Source: Kondoa malvinella (taxonomy: Eukaryota > Basidiomycota > Agaricostilbomycetes > Agaricostilbales > Kondoaceae). From it: 64,000 nt of DNA. The notes beneath the pieces were generated by a model that was not told the DNA's origin, made no database searches, and saw only the letters and a program-made list of their open reading frames with translations. The translations under genes were made by a program, and so were the position numbers. The DNA lies in assembly GCA_039545315.1 (NCBI GenBank), contig BCIM01000007.1, forward strand, positions 956,745 through 1,020,744, written 5' to 3'. How positions within the stretch are numbered: position 1 is the first letter of the stretch; the number at the start of each line of letters is the position of its first letter. This document shows, piece by piece, positions 32,332-43,736 of this stretch.

Positions 32332-33575
32332 ATGGGACAAGGAGAATCACGAAATACAGCGTCAAACTTGGGCTTGCATGTTTTGCGCGTCGCTGAAGGC
32401 AGTCCGGCTGCTGATGCTGGTCCGTCGCTCTCACACTTGACTACATATTAAGGCTAATCATGTATACATCAAAGGCATTGAGCCTTTCTTTGATCATATC
32501 GTTGGCTATAATGGATTAGCAATGGTCAGTCTAGCGTTCTCAGAGGAGCAAACAGCTCTGATGAGATAGTCATATATTGACAGACAGAAGACACGGACGC
32601 GTTTCAAGCAGAAGTGGAAAGGACAGAACAGCGCAAACAGATGATCACTCTGCAAGTCTGGTCAAGTAAGCGCGAAGAACTACGAGGTCCGTAGACGAAC
32701 CGCCTGAGTCTGTTGAAAAGACTAAAGTCAAACGTCTCTTGGACAGACGTACGGATAGCACCTTCACAAAGCTGGTCATTACCCACGAAAGCAGTCCTAA
32801 CGCACGAAGACGCACAACCTTCCCTCCTCGGCCTCTCCTTACGTCTATGTTCGCCTGAAGGAGCTCTAGAACAAGTCTGGCATATTCTTGATATCTTAGA
32901 AGGCAGTCCAGCGCAATCTGCTGGTTTAGTCGCTTTTGGGGACTACGTGATAGGCTATGCGGGAGGAGTAATGAAGAAGGAAGGCGATTTCTATGATTTG
33001 ATCGAACAGCATGCGAACAAGCCTTGCAGGCTGTTCGTGTACAATGCGGATTTCGATGTGACGAGGGAGGTTGTGATAGGTGCGCTGTCTACGCCATTTT
33101 GCGCGATTATCGTGCTTAATGGATGTGCCTGTGTACAGTTCCGAATAGAGATTGGGGAACAGGAGAAGGACTGCTTGGCTGCGGTGTAGGATATGGACTG
33201 CTGCATCGGATACCGAAACCGCAAGATCGGCTAGCAAACCCAGCAGAACTCAGCGAGCGACCGACGACACCTCCAACGGCTCAAAGATCAACATCATCAC
33301 GGTCTGTACATACACCAGAAGAGGAAAGTGACTCGGATGAAAACAATGGCGTGTCATTGATCGACACTTCGAGCGATAGACCTGCCCAAAATGGGAACCC
33401 GCCAGCAGCAAGAGAGCAGAGTAACAGGCCAGGAGGTCTGAACTTGGATCGTTTACCAGCACAGCAATTCAACTATCAAAGCAATCGCGCGACTAATGGT
33501 CCTCCGCCTTCACCTGGTAGTCAAAAGACTAGATCATCTGTTGCGGCAGTAGTAGTAGAGGAAGACGAAGAGTAG
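32332..33575 (+). CDS. GRH1: Golgi reassembly and stacking protein (GRASP; Grh1-like)
   Basis: Exon 1 reads MGQGESRNTASNLGLHVLRV then AEGSPAADA. Splicing adds GIEPFFDHIVGYNGLAM, QAEVERTEQRKQMITLQVWS, and DVRIAPSQSWSLPTKAVLTH, which completes PDZ-like domain 1. Domain 2 is SLLGLSLRLCSPEGALEQVW, HILDILEGSPAQSAGLVAFG, DYVIGYAGGVMKKEGDFYDL, CRLFVYNADFDVTREVVI, then VPNRDWGTGEGLLGCGVGYG and LLHRIPKP, a near-perfect GRASP signature. The Ser/Pro/Thr-rich C-terminus (about residue 220 to the end) matches the regulatory SPR domain. GRASPs tether Golgi membranes and support unconventional secretion. Gly2 after the start Met is suitable for N-myristoylation, as in animal GRASPs. Five introns are visible, and the exon joins restore every conserved block. 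Confidence 0.95.
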
Positions 33576-33646
33576 CTGTACACATTGCCACTATTCATCG
33601 CAGTCGCCGTAATTGTCCGCACTGCTTGTAGACGCACCAACCAAAA

Positions 33647-35041
33647 ATGATTTCCAACGTTGTTGCTTCAGCCAGTCAGGCATCTCGTGTCTTTGGACGC
33701 AGGTACATTTCTCTCGACGCCGTTATGAGAGAGTGCATCGCTCAAATGACATGTTTTGGGTGGAAATAGAAGTTTTGCCTCGTCCTCTGCTGCTTTGACC
33801 AAAGTCGCCGTGCTCGGTGCTGCCGGCGGTATCGGCCAGGTCAGTCATCTCGAGGCAGAGACTTCGGGCAGAAGTGCTAATCGGTATATTCATGCACAAA
33901 TAGCCGCTGTCGCTACTTCTCAAGCAAAACCCTCTCGTCTCCCATCTTACGCTGTACGATATCAAGGGCTCTCCAGGTGTTGCTGCAGATGTCTCGTGAG
34001 TCCGACACAAGGCGGAAAGGAGCTGTACTAAAGATCTACCGCAGCCATGTGAACACCCCTTCCAAAGCAGAGGGCTTTACACCAGAGAACGATGGACTAG
34101 AAAAGACTCTGACTGGAGCTGAAATTGTCGTCATCCCCGCTGGTGTACCTCGCAAGCCAGGAATGACCCGTGATGACCTTTTCAACGTCAGTGTGTATTC
34201 TACCCATTTCAGCATTTAGCTGATGGGTAGGCGTCTGTACTCGACAGACCAACGCATCCATCGTCAGAGATCTAGCACAAGCAGCAGCCAAGTACTGCCC
34301 AAAAGCTCACATGCTCATCATTGCCAACCCGGTCAACTCGACCGTCCCAATCGTTGCTGAATGCTTCAAGGCCGCTGGTGTCTTTGACGAGAAGCGTCTG
34401 TTCGGTGTCACTACCCTCGACGTCGTTCGATCTTCCGCTTTTGTTTCTGGTCTAGCCAACGTCGACCCTGCTACCGTCAAGGTTCAAGTCGCCGGTGGTC
34501 ACTCTGGAGTAACGATCGTTCCCCTCTTGTCTCAGATTGAGGCTGGCGCACCCATCGTCAAGGAAGGTGGTCAGAAATACGCAGACCTCGTCAAGCGCAT
34601 TCAATTCGGTGGTGATGAAGTTGTCAAGGCTAAGGATGGTGCTGGATCTGCTACCCTCTCCATGGCTTACGGTACGTCTCAAGAAGCATGCGGAAGACAA
34701 TGCTGATCCAGTCTTTAGCTGGTGCCGTCTTCGCTGACTCCCTCCTTCGAGCTCTTGGTGGCGAGAAGGGCATCATCGTGCGTCCTTTCCACCAAAACGT
34801 TAGTATCGGTCTGATTCTCGTTCCCATCTGCACACAGGAACCATCATACGTCCGCTCTCCACTCTTTGAAGCTCAAGGCGTTACCTACTTTGCATCCAAC
34901 ATCGAGCTCGGCACCAACGGTGTTGAGAAAATTCTTCCTCTCGGCAAGATCAGCCCAGAAGAGGAGAAGCTTTTGGACGCTTGCTTGCCTGATCTTGCAA
35001 AGAACATCAAGGCTGGTGAGGCTTTCATGGGCAAGGCATAG
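33647..35041 (+). CDS. MDH1: Malate dehydrogenase, mitochondrial type
   Basis: The N-terminus [18 protein letters not shown] is rich in Ser, Ala and Arg and lacks acids, as expected for a mitochondrial presequence. It splices to [20 protein letters not shown] then IGQ (the GxxGxxG NAD-binding loop). Then come [39 protein letters not shown] (substrate loop with two Arg), [66 protein letters not shown] (catalytic His in GGHSG), [40 protein letters not shown], and [20 protein letters not shown] ending GEAFMGKA. It interconverts malate and oxaloacetate with NAD+ in the TCA cycle. About six introns, all short, do not disturb the frame. Confidence 0.96.
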
Positions 35042-35416
35042 ATCTGATTGCAGCGTAATTCGATTGCATTCACTGGATGTATGATCCGCACGGAGGACTT
35101 GTGACAGGCTGACCTTCTAGTCGGGAAGGTGTTCGCCTTCTTGCTCTGTCCTGTTCTCTCTTCATCCTATACTTGTCTTTCTCTCTTTCACAAACCCACA
35201 GCGATTTGCAATGTTCTGACTTCTTCCGTGGCACACCTACTCCAAGTTGCCTTCATCTGAAACGCTCTGACGTGATGCGATGTTATCTACATGCAATGCA
35301 GCGATTACAAACTGACGAAGTACTTTACAAGGTAATGCTACCTATCTACCGCTCCCTAAATACCACAGGGATATGCTCTGGCGTCAGCGTAATGACCTGC
35401 AGCCAACGTGTCAGCT
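35042..35416. other. Convergent 375-bp spacer between MDH and P450-1
   Basis: The tails of two convergent genes meet here. No open frame of interest; expected to carry both polyadenylation regions. Confidence 0.4.
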
Positions 35417-37647
35417 TCAATGCAGCCTATCTTGGGCGCGACTGACTGTTTTCGCCTTGGTCACTCTATCTCTCTTCTGTTCCCGCGTCTCATTTTTGGG
35501 TGCTGTCCCATCCACATCTTCCTTGAGCAGTACTTCGTATTTGCGGATGATGTGGGTGATGATAGCGACCGCTTCAATTTGAGCAAACTTTTGGCCCAGA
35601 CAAGCTCTTGGACCAGCTGAGAAGCCCAGGAAAGCATCTCGAGGCCATGTGTAGTCTTTTGAATCGATGAAGCGCTCTGGTCGGAAGTTGCTTGGGTCAG
35701 GTCCCCAATGACGCTCTTCGAAGCAATATAAGTTGGACCAACGCGTATAGAGAGCAGACATACCACTATAATGTAGAGCTACTGCGTTCAGAAAGACTTC
35801 CCCGCCAGCAGGGATGGCCACTTGTTCTCTTTGTAATTTCTCGTCGACTTTGCGTTGGATCGGGATCACTGAATGTTGCATCGCGTATTTAGGTATGACC
35901 ACTACGCTTGGATAGAGTCGAAGTGTCTCGAGAAAGACTGCCAGTGAGTATGTCTGTTTGTCGATTAGCAGCTTTTCAGAGAGAACGGGGAAAACTGACC
36001 AGTGCTGGCCAATCTTCGAACGACTGCGTATGTGCATATAAATACTGTCAGACTGGAAAGGCAGAAGGCACGCACTGGCTCTTGACCTGGAGGAAGCACG
36101 GAATTGATATGATCGAGCAGCTTCTTCTGCACCTCCGGGTAAAGCGCTAGCAGGACGAAAGTGAATGCTAGAGTATGCGCCGTTGTATCTGCTCATCAGG
36201 TCAGCTACAGCTAAGTCGTTGGATGCAACAGCTTGCCATGACCAGCGAGCAAGAAGACGTAGATGTTGCCCATGACTGAATTGCGAGTCAGCGCGCTACT
36301 ACCAGGAGAGTGTCAAGACGGAACCTTCCGTGTCCGTCAGCGTCGCTTTTCGCTTCATCAGCTCTTGTTCAAAATCTTCATCTTCTTCCGAAGCTTGACT
36401 ATTAGCATGCACGAGCGAACCAAGCAAGTCCTTCCGACCAGTCTCGCTTTCCCTCGCATCTGCGCCACTACTCCTCCGCTCTGCGATCATCTCACGTAGA
36501 TAGAGCTCAAGTTCTGTGAATGCAGTTCCGATATGTTGAAGTCTTTTGCTTGGGAGGCGGAAAGCGAACTGATAAGGTCTGCTTAGATGATGTTATTGCG
36601 CACGTAAGGCTGCTCACCGCCGGCAATGCCATTTTCCAGAAGACCTTTTTGAGGACAGTATGAAGCGCGTTGCGGAAGGTCAGCTTATGCCCTGCAGGTA
36701 GTGCGGTGGCATCATCATCTTTCCACGGCGGACGTTGACTGAAAGCTGCTGCAGAGATGGTCTGCAGGCGTGTCAGCCTTCACATGTCCCGAGCGTTATT
36801 TAACCTACAAAGAGAGCGATCTATATCTCAGAGTCAGATGATGATGCGAGCATGAAGCGCGAAGCTTACTTTTAGGGTCAGATCAAGGCAGCTGTTGACA
36901 TGTACTTCATTCTGCCCAGCACCGTGCCTGACTTTGATCTGGTCCCATTCCTCAAAGCAAGCTTCAAGCGTCTTGACAGTCTCATCCCATGCACGCTGAT
37001 TTGTCGTCTACCAAACCATCAGCGAGATTATCATGGTGCAGGCATTGCTGACCTCGGCAAAATTTGGCCCTGTAACAATCCTTCTATGTCTTGTCCAATC
37101 TGCGCCTTCTGTGATGCCAACATTCATGCCAAACATGCCTAAGGCCTTATAGATTGATAGCGGTTTCATGAACCTCCATCGTTCTTTGACGATGTATTTG
37201 ATGGCGTCTGCATCTGAGACGAGATACATTTGTGAAGGCGGGAAGAAGGACACCATAGAGAGGATTTCGGCGCCTTGTCCTGCTTTGTATACTGTTGACC
37301 ATCTCAGCCTGATAAGACGCGATTTTGATAGTACATACGCTCTGCTTTGTTTCTCCATGTATACTGCTCGCCGATATTGAAGCAGGGTATTCGAGGCAGG
37401 ATCATTGCGAAAAGGGAATGCGGATGGATGAAGAGACGGAAGCCAGGGATATGCCTGTTGCCTCTTCTGAGCTTTTGCGCCAATTGAAGCGAGGTAGATC
37501 TCACGCTGCGAGAGCAGTATGCGATCTCCAGAACCCAAAGAGCCAATAGACGAAATAAAGCCAGGCGCACAGAAACACCGCAGCGGATGCCTTCAACATC
37601 AAGACAGGCAGACTGTGCCAGGGTATAGAACTGATGAATGAATCCAT
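35417..37647 (-). CDS. Cytochrome P450, paralog 1
   Basis: The start MDSFISSIPWHSLPVLMLKA is followed by a membrane anchor (AAVFLCAWLYFVYWLFGFW). Exons then read RHIPGFRLFIHPHSLFAMIL, NIGEQYTWRNKAE, AEILSMVSFFPPSQMYLVSD, ADAIKYIVKERWRFMKPL, NVGITEGADWTRHRRIVTGP (helix C, W/HRR) and YVFLLAGH joined to DTTAHTLAF (helix I), STVFLETLRLYPSVVV (helix K ExxR = ETLR), FRPERFIDSKDYTWPRDAFL, and GFSAGPRACLGQKFAQIEAV, a perfect heme-binding FxxGxRxCxG loop. It is an ER-anchored mono-oxygenase with unknown substrate and CYP family. The C-terminus after the heme exon is highly charged. It is divergent from the second GMC gene (525 bp) and paralogous to the P450 at 61601. Confidence 0.9.
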
Positions 37648-38172
37648 ACTGATAGCGGAGAGCAAGACAGAAGAAAAGAGATTTCGAGATGTTTGAACAC
37701 CCGCGCGAACAAAAGGTTCCATCTTTTGTTAGCAAACACGATCTCAAGTCTCGCTATCCGTGATCAAATGGCTTCCTTGGAGCGCGTTCGCTGCTGCTCT
37801 GCCATTCTGGAACGTTCGTTGTTGTGTGCAAATGTGTCTGGTCCGTGCAGTCAAAGAGATAGATGCTTGCTATTTCGGTGTTGTTCTGCTCTTGAGATGC
37901 AAGTCAGCTGCTCTGCAGCTCAGCTTCTGCAGGTCGATACATTTGACTATGAATGCCCCGGCCCCAAATGCGCAATTTGCATCGACCTTCAAACCTGTCA
38001 GACTCATGTAAAGCTTGTCAATTCCTGACGCCCTCTGTATCTACGGAGACGGCCGCTCTCTAGTGTGCTCTATTCCGTTGTTTTGTTTCTGCCCCTTCCT
38101 GCACTTGACCTCTTCTTGCACTATCGCTTGTTGCTCTGCGCGCTTCCTTTTACTGCCACACCTTCATTCGTA
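37648..38172. promoter_or_regulatory. Divergent promoter region of P450-1 and GMC-2
   Basis: 525 bp separate two divergent ATGs. ORFs here (for example plus 37693-38028) look like chance frames. No individual element could be recognised. The head-to-head arrangement is the only regulatory hint. Confidence 0.4.
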
Positions 38173-41100
38173 ATGAAGTTCAGATCTTTGGCAGTGGCCA
38201 TAGCTCTAGCTCATTCGGTTCAAGCATATAAGATCACTGTATGAGCTATTCTATCCGTATCAACGTGATGCTGACTTGCGCTCAGAGCGATGCATCAGAA
38301 GCGCATGATCAGGTATGTACTGTCTTGTCCGATACGCCTGCTTTGTAATATGGCATCGCTGTTTAGACCTTGTGAGCACTCGATTTGTCCGACAGCAAAA
38401 ACGTGTAAAATCTGACTACTGTCTATTAGCGACTATGTGATCGCCGGCGCTGGACAATGTGGCTTAGTCGTAGCCAACAAGCTGTCAAAGCTGGACATTC
38501 TGTCTTGATTATCGAAGCTGTCAGTCTGTTTCTTTTGTTCAATACTTGTTGGTGATAGCTCGATGTAGGGCACGGATGCAAAAGACGTGGAACAGAGTCG
38601 GTCGATAAATGATCCATTTTGCACTAATCTCAGATGTTGCGAATAGTCAATCTGGTTAGAAGAACCTCCGCCATTGCGGACAAATATAATTGGGTACGTG
38701 AACGGTGGTGCTGTTGCCCAGCCCTGAAGATTGCTTGGGTTTAGAACTATCCCCTGACTGGTGAGAATGATGGACTAGTTGCCCAAGCGGGTAGAGGCAT
38801 TGGTGGCTCGACCTTGATCAAGTCCGTATTTCCGTATTTTCCGCGCTTGTAATCTGATATCTCTGTTTCTAGCGGCATGGTGAGTCCCATCCGTCTGATC
38901 AATTCAGTCCATTGACAGCCGACATCACTCAGGTATGGTATCGCCCAACACCAAAGGAATTTGACATGCTTGGTGAACTCAGCGGCGATCAATCCTGGTC
39001 TTGGAAGACTATGGAGCCTTTCATGATCGAGAGCGAACGCTTCCACAAGTAATTATCGCTTTTTCTGGCCGATCAGTGACTAAAGACGTTTGTTTAGGCC
39101 AAGCGCTGCCGACCTGGCAGCTGGAGTCACCTACGTTGAGTCCGCTCATGGCTACAAAGGGGCTATCAAGTAAGCTCTCACTTATTTGCTCTATCTCGAG
39201 GCTGATAAACCTGCAGCACATCATATACCGATCCTTTACGCATACCCAAGACCGTCGAGCTGTACAGAAAGACCGCTGAAGTGAGGCTGAGATCGCTATT
39301 GTGGTCACTCGGAGTCTGACAGACATCTTCCAGACCTTCTACACGCCTCCAAAGTTCTCTACATCCAAGGATCTTAGCGATCGGTAAGTACACCAGCTGT
39401 CTCTGTGATCGGGCTCTGATGCTTTCTGGTGTTTAGCGAGAACACTGGTTCTTCGTCGAGCATGTGGAATAGTCAGTCCTGTATAGGACGCACATGCACT
39501 GCTCTCACATTCGGTTACAGTTTGGCATGATGAGAAGACTGGAGAAGATAGACGGTATATTGATGTGGTCCACTGGCTCGAAGCTATTCTGATGCTTTGT
39601 TACCCATTCTTCAGATCCACAGCAGCTTACGGATATCTCTATGGTCAAGGCCTACCCAAGCTCGTCATCCTGACCGAGCATCTTGTGGATCGCGTCCATC
39701 TTTCTGGGCAGAAGGCGACAGGACTGACCTTCCAAGGTAGTACAACCTTTGACAGCCTCCGCAGAATCTCATACTCGATACAGCTACTAATGGGACCGCA
39801 AAGTACACTGTCAAGGCGAGAAAAGAAGTCATTTTAGCCTCTGGCGCGCTAGCGACTCCTGCTATTCTGCACCGCAGTGGCATCGGTCATAAAGAGGATC
39901 TGAAGGCTGCAAAAATTGCATCAAAGATCGGTATGCCTTTTCATATCCAGTGGTGTCAGCACTCAACGGTCCGCAGATCTACCAGGTGTTGGCAAAAACA
40001 TGTTCGATCAAGCTGGTACAACTGTCATCGCTTTATGTGAGTACGCTCGTCGCCGTCGCCGGTCAATCACATGAACTGACCGTATCTCTTCGCAGTGACG
40101 CCGAAGGCAAACTCTAGCGGTGACTACACAGACATCGGCATACCTTTCGCGCCTTACATTGGCCTGGTCAACACGAAGCAGTTATTTCCTAAAGGCAGGC
40201 GTGGTCCTGTCTTTCGCTGCGCGATTTATTGATCATTCGTTCACAGACTGGCAGTCTCGCTATGCGCAGCTAGCCAAAGACCTTGTTCCACAAGCGACAG
40301 AAGCCATCAAAGTCGGCGCTTTCGTCAACCTCAAGAGTGCCGCATACCTTTGGGGTGCTGTGACCAAGGTCAGCATAGCCTGATACTGCCTGTCTCTACT
40401 TACAGACAACATGTTACAGCAAGTCGTCTTTCAAGACAGTAAGCTGAGTTTATGTATGCAGTCACCAGCTTATGCCTTGTTTAGTGCCTGTGGTCGAGAC
40501 GATTGGAGAGTCCTTTCCCGGTGTGCTAGGTGGCATCTTTTGGCCCCTACTGGTGTACAGCCGAGGTCAGGTCAAAGCTAGATCTTCTGATGTAAGGCCA
40601 CTGCACTTGTTCAGCCTATCGCTGATGCATTTATTAGCCTCGAGAACATCCTTCCGTTGCGCCGCGCTACAACACTCACCCCAATGACCTGACTAATGGA
40701 GTCAAGGCTGCCAAAAACTGGGTAAAATTCTACAAGACTGCTCCGATTTCAAACATTGTCGCTGATCCTCAAGCTGATCCTGCTGGCGTTTCTACCGACG
40801 CTGAATGGGCTGCATGGGTCAGGAAGACTTCCTTTGTAAGTGCTTGATTGAGTCAAAGTTTGTGCTGATGATTCTTCCAGTCTGCTAATGTGAGTGGATG
40901 TACTTGAATGGTCTTTAGGAGTGTAACCCTGACTATGGGTGACAGCATTATGGAGGCACGTCTGCTATGATACCAGAAGAATTTGGCGGCGTTGTTGATA
41001 GCAAATGCAAAGTGAGTTGCTCAAGAAGGGCTTCTCTGAGACTATCTTAAGTTGGATGCAGGTTTATGGGACGCAAGCTTTGCGAATCATCGATGGCGGC

Positions 41101-41237
41101 ATACTTCCTGTCCAAATCAGTGAGTCCACCATGTACAGTGAGCGACTTTTCTAACCTGCTATTTAGCGTCTCATACCCAGAGCATGCTCTACCCTGTGGC
41201 TCTTCGTGCGGCGATGTTGGTATTGCAGGACGCCTGA
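38173..41237 (+). pseudogene. GMC-family oxidoreductase, paralog 2, with a one-base frameshift in the FAD domain
   Basis: The layout parallels GMC-1: signal peptide MKFRSLAVAIALAHSVQA, then SDYVIAGAGQCGLVVANKLS, then (in a different frame) AGHSVLIIEA. Further on come GTDAKDVEQS, KYNW, GRGIGGSTLIK, VWYRPTPKEFDMLGELSGDQ, KFSTSKDLSDR, KEVILASGALATPAILHRSG, LPGVGKNMFDQ, GAFVNLKSAAYLWG, HYGGTSAMIPEEFGGVVDSK, LRIIDGGILPV and SHTQSMLYPVALRAAMLVLQ. Both active-site His regions are kept. Aligning AACAAGCTGTCAAAGCTGG with the same spot in GMC-1 shows one base missing before GCTGGA, which puts TGA in frame six codons later. Everything downstream reads well, so the gene is either very recently inactivated or mis-sequenced. 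One intron (40195-40246) uses a GC donor. Confidence 0.75.
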
Positions 41238-41620
41238 TGGCCTTCATCGGGTATCGAGCATTATGATTATCTATTTCTTTAGTGGCTGCACTGCATTTTG
41301 TGTTTTGGCATGCAAAAATGTTCAGCCTGTTGTGTCACAGAGTTGTTATGCCAGGCCTGACTGCGCAGACTGGCTCCGTAGTCCGAACCACTTTCAATTT
41401 GGCAGAAGTGCTATTCACAATTTCCTCGGTTATAAACACACATGACTGCTTGCCCGATTGGAGTTGCCATTCTGCATCACTTTCCTCTGTTCCAACTCAC
41501 GCAACGAGCTGGCTCGTAGTGCGAGATCCATGTGAGACAGCCTGATGAGCTTCGACAGTTTTAGCCGGCACTTCCCTCGAGAATTCAGTTAAGTCGATAC
41601 CCTGCCAAGGCGAAAGTAGA
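41238..41620. other. Convergent 383-bp spacer between GMC-2 and DUF6534-2
   Basis: No gene is supported. Short ORFs here overlap only gene tails; presumably terminators of both neighbours. Confidence 0.4.
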
Positions 41621-43141
41621 TCAGATGTGTATTGTGAGAGGTTCCAACACTTGACTTGCCTTTTCTTGATCAATCTCGTAGGCTCTTGCCGTCAGATTGA
41701 TTGCCGAAGCAGTGATTGCGTTAGATCTGGTAGTGGATCTCGGTCCAGCGGTTACTGAGCCGTTGCCATCCTGGTGATTTCTGGTGATGAGTTGTACCAT
41801 GAGCGACAAAGCGTAGATCTTCGCTATGGGCCAGAAGAAACCCATGTATAGCTCTTCCGTCTTCACCAATTCCGAGAGCTATGTCCGGTCAGAATTTGAC
41901 ACAACCATTGATTGCTCACAAGCTCACCAATAAGGTAGTCAAAGCAAAGCTAGTAGATAGACCACTACTATTGATGATGATAAGGATGTATCGCATGACT
42001 GTAAATTGTATGAGTGCTGTGAAGCTTGGGTACGTCTGCCCACTTACGGACTGTCCTTGTGTTTCGGTATTCTGTGTTCGCGCGATAGGATAGAAGCTTC
42101 TTAAGGAGTATACCGGTATTGAGGACATCGATGACGAAAGCGGCAGCAAAGTAACAAGTACCGAGTGCTGGCCATCACATTCAGTGACCAGCACAGCGGA
42201 ATGAGGGTATTCACTTACTATGGCTAAATTTTCCCCAGATACGCCGATAGATATGATAGCCTAAGCCAATACCCTGCAGGCAGTGAGAAGAGTCACGAGA
42301 TTTTGCGAGATTGACTTACCATGCTAGCAGCAAAAGCCAGCAGAAGCCCCATGGTGACCGCGAAGACGACGGACTTGTTCAGAACCAGCCAAGCACGTCT
42401 GGCGAAGTACCCTTGTGTTGTAACAGTTCTGCGACAATCGCAAGCACAGTCAGGAGACAATCAAAAGGCGGTACTGAGGAGATTGAGCTTACATCAATGT
42501 AGCTAAGATAACAGCAACTCCCATCAATCTTTCACTCGGAACACTAGCCAGATTGAGTCCTTGCGCGACGACTCGCACGATGGAACGTACTAGCTGGAGC
42601 GATTTTCAGCAGCAAAAGGCGAATACAGGTTCACGACGTGTATACTGGTGCAAATTCAGTACCGGTCAGAGTAATCTGGTACCGAGCTCACACATCGATG
42701 ACATTCCATAAAACGCAAGTCTCTGCGACGCAGAAAACGCCAATGACCAGGACCAGATAGCGAAGCCAAGGTTTGTCCTTGTCTGCGTGATTCACAAAAT
42801 CTGTAGAGAAGCTCGCTCAGGCGAGTATAGGACATGGTAGAGAGCGTACACTAAAGACCAGGATCAGGACTAATCTGATCATGTCTCGAATTGTTGGGCA
42901 AGACTAACGAGCAACACCAAGCCCTATTTGCCTGTGATCAGACCCGAAGAAGACCTGGACTACAAGTACGGACAAGGACAGCAGATGAGAGGAAAATATT
43001 TGCGACAATGCCCTATAGAACGTGATGAGCTATGTAAAACAGCTGTGTAGAGTTTGAGCTTACATGGAATCGTGCAGAAACTGATACGAGTGCTGAAGCG
43101 GTAGTCTTGAAGCTTTCAAGACCTCCGCCAGTGTCTGTCAT
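41621..43141 (-). CDS. DUF6534-like seven-helix membrane protein, paralog 2
   Basis: MTDTGGGLESFKTTASALVS leads to SARFH and then, across an intron, GIVANIFLSSAVL. Later exons give NHADKDKPWLRYLVLVIGVF and CVAETCVLWNVIDV, then QGYFARRAWLVLNKSVVFAV, MGLLLAFAASM, GIGLGYHIYRRIWG, NTGILLKKLLSYRANTE-type helices (about 42100), TEELYMGFFWPIAKIYALSL, and MVQLITRNHQDGNGSVTAG with a Ser/Thr/Arg tail. The block order and the intron after RFH are the same as in copy 3 (45883-47354), and most blocks match copy 1. The family is fungal DUF6534, of unknown function. An in-frame hydrophobic ORF extends upstream to 43210, but copy 3 has a stop there, so I start at 43141. Confidence 0.62.
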
Positions 43142-43736
43142 TTGCAAGAAGCACGCTAATGCTGTGTAGATATGCAAGGCGAGAAGGACTGCGGTGAAAG
43201 ACAAGATCAAGAGACCCGCTTGAGGAGCGGAACAACAAGAAGCAGAACACTGAGATAGATTAACACACTGCTTGAGCCTCTCTGAACCTTATAGGAAGCA
43301 TCAGAAGGCAAAGGCGGCGTATTTTAGATCAAGCTGACAACGGAGACCGCCTTCCGATCGGAAACAGCGTTGCAAGTCAATGACTGGAAGAAGATGATAC
43401 GGAACAGGAATAGACACAGATATATTGCTGTGAGATGCGTTGTGCTGATGACAGATCATCCAGCAGCACCGACTGATTCGTCAGGCAGGCAGAGACACCA
43501 GACATGACAACTGTCAAGAATTTACACCAGTTATAGAGAGCAGACTGCTTTCTTGCGATGCTTCGGGTGTTTTGGAGCTTGCATGCTCGAGACAGCTCGA
43601 CTTGGCTCGACTTGTCCTCGGACCAAGGCTCTTCTTCTGGCAGCCATTAACCGGCACACTATCTTCTCTGCTTGTTGCACCAGTCCGTCCAAGAGCTTCA
43701 CCGCAAGACTGCTGCAGGCTGTTTTTGAATTTCAGG
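43142..43736. promoter_or_regulatory. Divergent promoter region of DUF6534-2 and the SAP-domain gene
   Basis: 595 bp lie between divergent start codons. No TATA box or other motif could be pinned down by eye, and no supported gene is present. The ORFs over its right end are alternative frames of the SAP gene's first exon. Confidence 0.35.

Noticed and set aside
32067..32434. Hydrophobic minus-strand ORFs overlapping the GRASP first exon
   Set aside because: They overlap a firmly supported GRASP exon and show no family pattern.
43142..43210. Hydrophobic in-frame extension upstream of DUF6534-2 (also seen upstream of copy 1)
   Set aside because: Copy 3 has an in-frame stop just before the ATG, and homology begins at the downstream Met.
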